A stretch of 64,000 nucleotides of DNA from Treponema sp. OMZ 798 (GTDB lineage: Bacteria > Spirochaetota > Spirochaetia > Treponematales > Treponemataceae): positions 868,001 to 932,000 of the forward strand of contig NZ_CP051305.1 in NCBI RefSeq assembly GCF_024181385.1, given 5' to 3'. Below, piece after piece: positions 59,113-64,000 of the stretch. Below the pieces are notes generated by a model. It was not told where the DNA came from and ran no database searches. It worked only from the letters and a program-made list of their open reading frames with translations. How positions within the stretch are numbered: position 1 is the stretch's first letter; every line of letters begins with the position of its first letter. Position numbers and translations under genes: made by a program.

Positions 59113-62100
59113 ATGAGCAATCTTATTCACGGCTTTGAAATTATAAGCAAAAATCCCTTACCCGAATTTAATGCTTTAGGCGTTTATGCAAGGCATAAAA
59201 AGACGGGCTTAGAACTTTATCATGTTTTAAACGATGAGGATGAAAATCTTTTTTCATATAATTTTATGACGAGCTCTCCCAATTCGACGGGAGTTGCCCA
59301 CATTATCGAACACACGGTTTTATGCGGTTCTAAAAACTATCCTCTTAAAGACCCCTTTATGGTTTTGGCAAAGCAGAGTGTAAATACCTTTTTAAATGCC
59401 ATGACCTATCCCGATAAGACTGTCTATCCTGCAAGCTCCGTGGTTGAAGCCGATTATTTTAACCTTATGTCGGTTTACGGGGATGCCGTCTTTTTTCCCA
59501 ATCTTGACGAATGGGCCTTTAAGCAGGAAGGGCACCGCTTCGAGCTCGACGAAAACGGAAAGATGAGCGTGCAGGGAGTTGTCTTAAACGAGATGAGGGC
59601 AAATTATTCCGACTTTGACGGAGTGATGTATGACTGGGCTGCTTCTTCCATTTGTCAGGGCAGCATCTATGCCGAAGATTCGGGCGGTTCTCCCTTGGAG
59701 ATTCCCGATTTGACATATGAAGAATACAAGGCCTTTCACAAAAAATACTATCATCCCGTAAACTGCCGAATTTTTTTGATGGGAAATATTCCGACCGAAA
59801 AGCAGATGAAATTTTTGGAAGAAAAATTCCTTTGCAAATTTGAAGCCGCCGAAAAGCCTCCCTTTGTTCCGCCGATTGAAGCCTATACTGAACCCCGCTT
59901 CTTTTCGGTGCCGGCTCCGTCCAGTGAAGAAGGGGCTCTCAAGGATGCAGTCATGCTTAACTGGCTTCTTCCCGAAACTTCCGATACCGAAAAACTTATG
60001 CAGGCCTATCTTATAGGAGAAGTTTTAATCGGGCACAGCGGGGCCTGCTTAAATAAGGTTCTCCTTGAGTCCGGAATGGGGGAAGACCTTTACCCGTATA
60101 ACGGAATCGGAAAGAGTCTTAGGAACATAACCCTCACAATCGGAATGAAGGGGATTGAAAAGGGAAAGCATGAAGATTTTAAAAAGCTTATCTTTGAAGC
60201 CCTTGAAGAGCTTGTCAAGAAAGGTATCGATCCTAAAGAAATTGAAACGGCTGTCCACGCAATAGATTTTAGCAACAGGGAAATAAGAAGAAACTACGGC
60301 CCCTTCGGTATCAACCTTATGGAGCGGGCTATGGCCGGCTGGGCCTACGGTGTAAGTCCCGAAAAAACTCTCCAATACACGCCTGTATTCGAGAAGGTAA
60401 AAAAAGATCTTGCCTCCGATAAGCGGTATATCGAAAAGCTGATTGAAAAGTATTTGATAAAGAATAAGCATCATGCCCTTGTAAGAGTTTACCCTGATGC
60501 CGATTTTTGTAAACGCTTGGACGAAAGTCTCGAAAAAAGAGCCGAAAATTTTAATGCAGGTTTGACGGATGAGGATCGAAGGGCAATGCTTAAAGAGCAG
60601 GAGAAGATGAATGAGTTTAAGCAAAAAAACGACTCTCCCGAAATGCTTGCCCTTATTCCTCACTTGTCAAAAAAAGATCTGCCTCCTCTTCCGCCTCCAA
60701 GCCCTGAAGAACTTACCCTTATCGGAAAGGTTCCACTTGTTATGCACGAACAGCCTACAAATGGAATAGGTTATTTTCAGTTAGCCTTTCCTGTGGATAC
60801 ATTAAGTCAAGAAGATTATAAATACCTGCCCCTTCTTTCAAGCTGTATCACGGGGATGGGAACTGACAGCCTTTCATGGAGCGAGGTTTCTTCTACGCTT
60901 GCAAATTTAATGGGAGGCTTTTCGGCAAGTGCCGCCGTTTTTACCGCAAACAAAAATCTTTCTTTGCGTAAAAATACGGATACGTTAAGGCTCTCCGATA
61001 TAGCCGGAAGGGATTGGCTTTTTCTTTCGGGGAAGATTCTCGGCGAATTGATTCCCGAGGCTGTCTCCTTTGTTTTGCGCTTTTTAAACGAAATTTCTTT
61101 TGACGACACAAAACGCTTAAACGATTTGGTCACCCAGCGCAAAAATGATTTTGAAAGCCTCCTTGCCCTTGACGGAAACAGCCTCGCCCTTCTTAGGGCT
61201 AATGCTCCTCTATCCGAAAAAAATGCACGGAGGGAGATGCTTTCAGGATTAACCCAGCTTAACTTTTTAAGAAATCTATATGCAAAAGTAAAGGGAGATA
61301 ATTCCGAAAATGCTGTATCCAAAAAGGGGAATTCCGAACTGAATAAACTGTCAAAAAAACTGTCTTCAATATATAAATCGATTATGAGCTCGGGTTTGAT
61401 TATCGAGCTTACGGGCACAAAAGAAAATCTTGCCTCTTTAAAAACCGCCCTTGAAAAAAACTTAAAAGATTTTAAGGCTCCGGATGAGGCGGATAAGATT
61501 GTCTTTGAAAATCCTTTTAAATTTAAGCGGACCGAAAAAACGAGGCTTGAGCTTATTCCGGCTTCCCTCCAAGTAGGCTTTGCTGTTTCGGTTTTTAAAT
61601 CGGCTCAGTTCGGCTCAAAGGAGCAAGCTTCAGAGTCTATCTTGTGTAAGTGGCTTTCAAGCGGCCCGATGTGGGAAAAGATAAGAAGCATAGGAGGGGC
61701 CTACGGAGCTTTTACCGTTCCTATGTCCTTGGAAGAGCTTTTAGCCTTTGTCTCCTATAGGGATCCTAACCCGATAAACTCCCTTTTGGAATTCTTAAAC
61801 TCTATCGACCAAACATTGAGCGAAGACTTTTCGGAAGAGACAATCGAAAAGCTCATTACGGGAAGATACAGCAGGGAGATAGTTCCGCTTACGCCTGCGG
61901 CAAAAGGAGCTGCAGCCTTTAGAGATCTTCTTTCAGGGATTTCTTATTCCGAAAAAAAAGAAATGGTTGAAAAGATGCTTGAGACTACGGCTGATGACTT
62001 GAGGTCTTGTGCAAAAAAACTATCGGCTCAAAGGGATTCGCTTTCTTCGGTAGTTTTGGCTTCGGATACGGCTCTTTCTCAAAAAGAGGCTGTCAAAGAA

Positions 62101-62136
62101 TTTTATCCTTCTCCCATTCTTTCAGAGAAGGTTTAA
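59113..62136 (+). CDS. M16 metallopeptidase, presequence-protease type
   Basis: 1007 residues, full length for the PreP/Cym1 group of inverzincins. The HxxEH zinc motif is at residues 63-67 (AHIIEHTVLCGS) and a third ligand Glu in VVLNEMRANYSD. The second half is the M16C clamp with no active site. Probably degrades peptides in the cytoplasm or periplasm; no signal peptide is seen. AGGAAG site five bases upstream. Confidence 0.93.
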   Translation: MSNLIHGFEIISKNPLPEFNALGVYARHKKTGLELYHVLNDEDENLFSYNFMTSSPNSTGVAHIIEHTVLCGSKNYPLKDPFMVLAKQSVNTFLNAMTYPDKTVYPASSVVEADYFNLMSVYGDAVFFPNLDEWAFKQEGHRFELDENGKMSVQGVVLNEMRANYSDFDGVMYDWAASSICQGSIYAEDSGGSPLEIPDLTYEEYKAFHKKYYHPVNCRIFLMGNIPTEKQMKFLEEKFLCKFEAAEKPPFVPPIEAYTEPRFFSVPAPSSEEGALKDAVMLNWLLPETSDTEKLMQAYLIGEVLIGHSGACLNKVLLESGMGEDLYPYNGIGKSLRNITLTIGMKGIEKGKHEDFKKLIFEALEELVKKGIDPKEIETAVHAIDFSNREIRRNYGPFGINLMERAMAGWAYGVSPEKTLQYTPVFEKVKKDLASDKRYIEKLIEKYLIKNKHHALVRVYPDADFCKRLDESLEKRAENFNAGLTDEDRRAMLKEQEKMNEFKQKNDSPEMLALIPHLSKKDLPPLPPPSPEELTLIGKVPLVMHEQPTNGIGYFQLAFPVDTLSQEDYKYLPLLSSCITGMGTDSLSWSEVSSTLANLMGGFSASAAVFTANKNLSLRKNTDTLRLSDIAGRDWLFLSGKILGELIPEAVSFVLRFLNEISFDDTKRLNDLVTQRKNDFESLLALDGNSLALLRANAPLSEKNARREMLSGLTQLNFLRNLYAKVKGDNSENAVSKKGNSELNKLSKKLSSIYKSIMSSGLIIELTGTKENLASLKTALEKNLKDFKAPDEADKIVFENPFKFKRTEKTRLELIPASLQVGFAVSVFKSAQFGSKEQASESILCKWLSSGPMWEKIRSIGGAYGAFTVPMSLEELLAFVSYRDPNPINSLLEFLNSIDQTLSEDFSEETIEKLITGRYSREIVPLTPAAKGAAAFRDLLSGISYSEKKEMVEKMLETTADDLRSCAKKLSAQRDSLSSVVLASDTALSQKEAVKEFYPSPILSEKV

Positions 62137-62173
62137 GAAGTATGGAATGGCTTTAAGGAATTTTATAGAATAG

Positions 62174-62710
62174 ATGGGTATTTTAAAAGCAGCTTCAAAT
62201 AAAAAAATTCTCAAACCCTGCGTGATAGGGATTGATCCTGGATTGGCAAATACGGGTTATGGAATTATAAGCTTTTCGAATAACCGCTTTGAGTGTATAG
62301 AATACGGCGCGATATGTACAGACTCTCATCTGCTCCAAGGGGAGAGGCTCTTAAAAATCTTCGATAAGGTTTCCGATCTCATTGCAAAATACAGGCCGAA
62401 GGAGGCCGGTATTGAAACCCTATATTTTGCCAAAAATGCGACGAGCGCTATGTCCGTTTCGGAGGCCCGCGGCGTGGTTCTTTTGGCTTTGGCCCAAGGG
62501 GGAGTGAGGGTAGGGGAGTACGCTCCGAATTCCATAAAGAAGGCTGTAACGGGAATTGCTCAAGCCGAAAAAAAGCAGGTGCAGGAAGCCGTAAAATTGA
62601 TTTTAGGTTTAAAGGAAATTCCTAAGCCCGACCATGCAGCCGATGCCTTGGCCGCAGCCATTACAAAAATAAATTTGGGAGATGTAGGGGAGGTACAAGC
62701 CTATGTTTAA
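62174..62710 (+). CDS. ruvC: Crossover junction endodeoxyribonuclease RuvC
   Basis: 178 residues. GIDPGLANTGYGII (Asp), ETLYFAKNATSAM and the C-terminal DHAADALAAA with two acidic residues form the nuclease site that cuts Holliday junctions. It overlaps ruvA by eight bases. No good Shine-Dalgarno site: AAGGAA is 13 bases before the ATG and TATAGAATAG lies adjacent, so a leaderless start is possible. Confidence 0.96.
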   Translation: MGILKAASNKKILKPCVIGIDPGLANTGYGIISFSNNRFECIEYGAICTDSHLLQGERLLKIFDKVSDLIAKYRPKEAGIETLYFAKNATSAMSVSEARGVVLLALAQGGVRVGEYAPNSIKKAVTGIAQAEKKQVQEAVKLILGLKEIPKPDHAADALAAAITKINLGDVGEVQAYV

Positions 62711-63308
62711 CAGCATTTCGGGACTTTTAAGCGGTAAGACTACCGATTCGGTCTATGTTGAAAATTCGGGCATTGAATGGGAAATCTTTGTTTCGGCCCT
62801 GGCCCTCGATGCTTTCGGCCCTGTGGGAAGGGAAGTAAAGGTTTATACATGGCTTTATCACAGGGAAGATCAGATGAGGCTTTTCGGTTTTCCCAACCAG
62901 GCCGAGCGCTCTCTATTTTTAGATCTTACAAAGGTTGAGGGGGTAGGACCGCGTCAAGCCTTAAAAATAATGTCGGGCTTAAATGCTTCTTCTCTTGAAA
63001 AAGCCTTGGAAGAAGGAGACCTTGACACCCTTCAAAAGACCCCCGGCGTAGGTAAAAAGACGGCTCAAAAAATGATTCTTGCCTTAAAAGGAAAACTCAC
63101 CAATTTAAACGAGACTTCCTCAAAGGGGCCGATTTTAATTTCTTCCGAATACGAAGACATTGTAAGGGCCTTAACCGATATGGGCTTTGAAAGAAAATCC
63201 GTCATTGCCCAAGTCGAAAAAATCGCCGAAGAAATGAAGACCGCAGGTTCCGATCCCCTTAAAAACGAAGAAGAGCTTTTTAGGCGTTCAATCGTTGCTT
63301 TAAGCTGA
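62703..63308 (+). CDS. ruvA: Holliday junction DNA-binding protein RuvA
   Basis: 201 residues. N-terminal OB fold, two helix-hairpin-helix motifs (KVEGVGPRQALKIM and KTPGVGKKTAQKMIL) and the C-terminal helical domain that contacts RuvB. RuvB is 40 kb away on the same strand. Confidence 0.96.
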   Translation: MFNSISGLLSGKTTDSVYVENSGIEWEIFVSALALDAFGPVGREVKVYTWLYHREDQMRLFGFPNQAERSLFLDLTKVEGVGPRQALKIMSGLNASSLEKALEEGDLDTLQKTPGVGKKTAQKMILALKGKLTNLNETSSKGPILISSEYEDIVRALTDMGFERKSVIAQVEKIAEEMKTAGSDPLKNEEELFRRSIVALS

Positions 63309-63340
63309 AAGAGAAAATAGTTTTGGCGGATCCATTATGA

Positions 63341-64000
63341 TTATAGTTTTTCAATTTCTGCTTCGGAAAGCCCCGTAACCTGCATAATTTTTTGTATCGA
63401 ATCCCCTAACTGTTTTAAAATTTTAGCTGTTTCTCTCTTTGCATTGTCTTTAATATCCATTTCAAAAGTAGATAATAATCTGTATTCTTGTCTTGCCTGT
63501 TCGTTTTGTTTTACTGTTTGTATCATTTTTTCTATCTCCCTTGTAAATTCACTATTTACCTTACCTGTTTTAAGATATTCTAAAAATTCCTTTAATTCTT
63601 TGTCCTCAGTTTTTTCAAAAGCCTCTGCATTTATTATAACCTTTTGTGTGCCGTCATGTAAAGGTGTATTTTTGTCTTCTATACAAAGATTTTCAAAGGT
63701 ATAAACAGGCCTGTTTTTGCCTATAACATCAAATAAACAGATAAAAATTATAAAGCTGTCGTTTAAAGCATTATAGGAATTACCCTTATCCAAAAAAGAA
63801 ATATCAAGAGCCGCTTGGTAAAATCTCATTCTTTTAGGGATATTCCTTTCGTTGCTTATCTGCATTTCCACATCATAAAATTTACCGTTTTCTGTCTGCA
63901 CCAAAACATCAAACCTTATGGATTTTGCCTGTTCATAGGTGTTAATACTATGCTGTACAGAGGTATATGCAATTTTGCCTATCGTATCAAATAATATCAT
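63341..64000 (-). CDS. Rpn-family PD-(D/E)XK nuclease (N-terminus beyond window)
   Basis: 219 visible residues; the last visible codon on the right is an ATG, but the family has about 50-60 more residues before the visible start IAYTSVQHSINTYEQAKSIRFDV, so the gene is probably cut by the window edge. The nuclease motif FDVLVQTENGKFYDVEMQ is intact. The C-terminal tail MQVTGLSEAEIEKL is nearly the same as in the other Rpn gene at 50.6 kb. Confidence 0.82.
   Translation of the reverse strand: MILFDTIGKIAYTSVQHSINTYEQAKSIRFDVLVQTENGKFYDVEMQISNERNIPKRMRFYQAALDISFLDKGNSYNALNDSFIIFICLFDVIGKNRPVYTFENLCIEDKNTPLHDGTQKVIINAEAFEKTEDKELKEFLEYLKTGKVNSEFTREIEKMIQTVKQNEQARQEYRLLSTFEMDIKDNAKRETAKILKQLGDSIQKIMQVTGLSEAEIEKL

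Overview
The window looks like a chromosomal stretch of a host-associated treponeme (Spirochaetota), probably Treponema denticola or a close relative. The grounds are: AT-rich coding DNA with heavy use of A/T third positions; an archaeal-type short PheT, as known in spirochaetes; a spiro-SPASM protein; spirochaete-style relaxed lipoboxes; and several large proteins with no recognisable family outside treponemes. The species is recognition from memory, not proven by a search. Almost all of the window is ordinary core genome in short operons on both strands. There are no prophages, insertion sequences, CRISPR arrays, rRNA genes or complete transposons.

Layout. 1-3.5 kb: an unrecognised propeller/FG-GAP protein (5' end cut) and a TPR/SLH-like lipoprotein. 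3.6-4.25 kb: a RelB/RelE-type toxin-antitoxin cassette bounded by 15-bp direct repeats. 4.3-4.8 kb: tRNA-Arg(CCT) whose 3' end overlaps the stop codon of convergent cdd. 4.8-12.1 kb: a membrane-anchored propeller protein, a degenerate LytM protein, a TIM-barrel isomerase with pheT, a glycan-binding-like secreted protein, tRNA-Gly(TCC), a Gx-type membrane protein and a SlyD-type isomerase. 12.2-19.6 kb: two small envelope proteins, then a tightly overlapping block of spiro-SPASM protein, glycosyltransferase, a cytidylyltransferase/PseG-like/methyltransferase fusion, and glpK. 19.6-25 kb: a hairpin array, an iron alcohol dehydrogenase, ruvB, an rRNA methyltransferase, rex, two small membrane proteins and a 30-residue COX24/AURKAIP1-like basic peptide. 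25-31.2 kb: dxs-cdaA-cdaR-acpS, then a GntR/ABC transporter operon on the minus strand. 31.3-39.8 kb: secA-purN-purH, convergent era-rnfB, and an AAA-ATPase/PD-(D/E)XK protein. 39.8-50.4 kb: lepA, a second hairpin array, brnQ-bactofilin-TPR-mtaB, an outer-membrane-like protein, an EamA transporter, GH1 beta-glucosidase and rsmD. 50.4-64 kb: a third hairpin array, an Rpn-type nuclease, ettA-HAD, ctp-rsmE-wecG-DUF4230-like, a BrnT/BrnA toxin-antitoxin, an M16 peptidase, ruvC-ruvA, and a second Rpn-type gene cut by the right edge.

How the genes work together. RuvA, RuvB and RuvC are all present but at two loci (ruvB far from ruvCA). The dxs-cdaA-cdaR-acpS operon joins isoprenoid supply, cyclic di-AMP synthesis and lipid carrier activation. 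The 12.98-18.09 kb block looks like a surface-glycan modification pathway: nucleotide activation, glycosyl transfer and methylation.

The most interesting features are (a) that block, with a radical-SAM-like protein that kept SPASM cysteines but lost the CxxxCxxC site, beside a three-enzyme fusion; (b) several promoters whose -10 box ends 6-7 bases before the ATG, implying leaderless mRNAs; (c) a GntR repressor gene that appears to start at AUU behind a perfect palindromic operator; and (d) serial long-stem hairpin arrays in intergenic gaps. Gaps over 300 bases: only 41645-41838 to 42059 (about 415 bp), which holds the second hairpin array and no gene.
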